DNA from: CAZITB01 sp964542055
GTDB taxonomy: Bacteria > Planctomycetota > Phycisphaerae > Sedimentisphaerales > CAMDDF01
DNA: 7,262 nucleotides
Direction: 5' to 3'
NCBI GenBank assembly: GCA_964542055.1
Contig: CAZITB010000126.1
Span: 1 to 7,262 of the forward strand
In this document: piece after piece, positions 6,984-7,262 of the stretch
How the letters are laid out: each line of letters begins with the position of its first letter
How positions within the stretch are numbered: position 1 is the first letter of the stretch
Notes under the pieces: model-generated
The model's database searches: none
What the model was told of the DNA's origin: nothing
Seen by the model: only the letters and a program-made list of their open reading frames with translations
Program-made: the position numbers and the translations under genes

Positions 6984-7262
6984 ATTGTTTGAACTTATCT
7001 CTCATTTCAGCGATACCAGGTATTCCACTCATCAATGAATGATGTTTTTTCTCGAAGTTTTGTATCAACGAACGTTGTGTTTTTCCGACTAAAATTGTAA
7101 AAATGTATTCTTTATGGCCGGGCGAGGTAACTGTCGGGTGATAGCCGCCTTCTATGACTACAGTATCTCCATTTTGAGTCATATAGCAGTCCGTATTTCC
7201 TTTACCGTCATAAATTATTTGTGCGCCAAAACCGCTTTCGGGGGAGAATCTGTAGTAATATA
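6982..7262 (-). CDS. iolB: 5-deoxy-glucuronate isomerase (IolB, KduI/IolB family), 5' end outside window
   Basis: The C-terminal 92 residues of a cytoplasmic cupin-type isomerase; the family is about 270 residues, so roughly a third is visible. Reading in frame through the right edge gives YYYRFSPESGFG, then a cupin strand pattern with NGDTVVIEGGYHPTVTSPGH and EYIFTILVGKT. These correspond to the YYKF...GFG and YHPV...PGY...YYLN.MAG landmarks of IolB. The His in GGYHP is in the position expected for a metal-binding cupin residue. IolB converts 5-deoxy-glucuronate to 5-dehydro-2-deoxy-gluconate in myo-inositol breakdown. Its homologue KduI isomerises 5-keto-4-deoxyuronate. The visible tail looks like IolB and not like KduI, but the neighbours are carbohydrate hydrolases rather than inositol genes, so its real substrate could be another deoxy-uronate. 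The internal ATG at 7182 is not the start, because homology continues upstream to the edge. Confidence 0.85.
   Translation of the reverse strand, partial: YYYRFSPESGFGAQIIYDGKGNTDCYMTQNGDTVVIEGGYHPTVTSPGHKEYIFTILVGKTQRSLIQNFEKKHHSLMSGIPGIAEMRDKFKQ

Noticed and set aside
6982..7182. A separate 66-residue gene starting at 7182
   Set aside because: The frame stays open to the window edge, and the upstream residues (YYYRFSPESGFG and onward) continue the IolB homology, so it is the tail of a longer gene.

Overview
The window holds five genes, all on the minus strand and packed end to end. The largest gap is 16 bases, and there are two zero-gap or overlapping junctions. Read in the direction of transcription (from high to low coordinates) the order is: the C-terminal part of an IolB-type 5-deoxy-glucuronate isomerase (cut by the right edge), a gluconate 5-dehydrogenase-like SDR oxidoreductase, a secreted protein made of three tandem GH43-like beta-propellers, a secreted LacZ-type GH2 glycosidase, and the N-terminal third of a lipoprotein TRAP-transporter substrate-binding protein (cut by the left edge). 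I see no promoter, terminator, RNA gene, CRISPR array or mobile element. The window looks like the interior of one long catabolic operon.

The source is probably a Gram-negative bacterium. The base composition is moderately AT-rich by eye. The hydrolases carry Sec signal peptides, and the last gene starts with a lipoprotein signal of the FSGC type. All four visible starts have purine-rich Shine-Dalgarno motifs (AAAGG, AGGAG, GGAG). Such motifs are usually weak in Bacteroidetes, and no SusC/SusD pair is visible, so a typical Bacteroidetes polysaccharide-utilisation locus is less likely. A marine or sediment lineage of the PVC or FCB groups would fit, but the sequence alone does not settle the phylum.

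How the genes may work together (inference): the two exported glycosidases trim side chains or oligosaccharides from a polysaccharide outside the cytoplasm. A TRAP transporter, of which only the binding protein is visible, takes up an acidic sugar product. The cytoplasmic isomerase (KduI/IolB family) and the SDR then process it. An isomerase of this family beside an SDR of the KduD/IdnO type is the layout of the KduI-KduD step that converts unsaturated uronates to 2-keto-3-deoxygluconate. The locus may therefore serve a uronate-containing glycan rather than inositol, although the isomerase itself looks more like IolB than KduI.

The most unusual item is the 954-residue triple-propeller protein. 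It carries three homologous domains of about 300 residues, and the aspartate/aspartate/glutamate triad expected of GH43 can be traced in all three. The third copy has diverged around its general-acid region. Two gene starts are revised here from upstream GTG codons to downstream ATG codons because the ribosome-binding sites fit only the ATGs.
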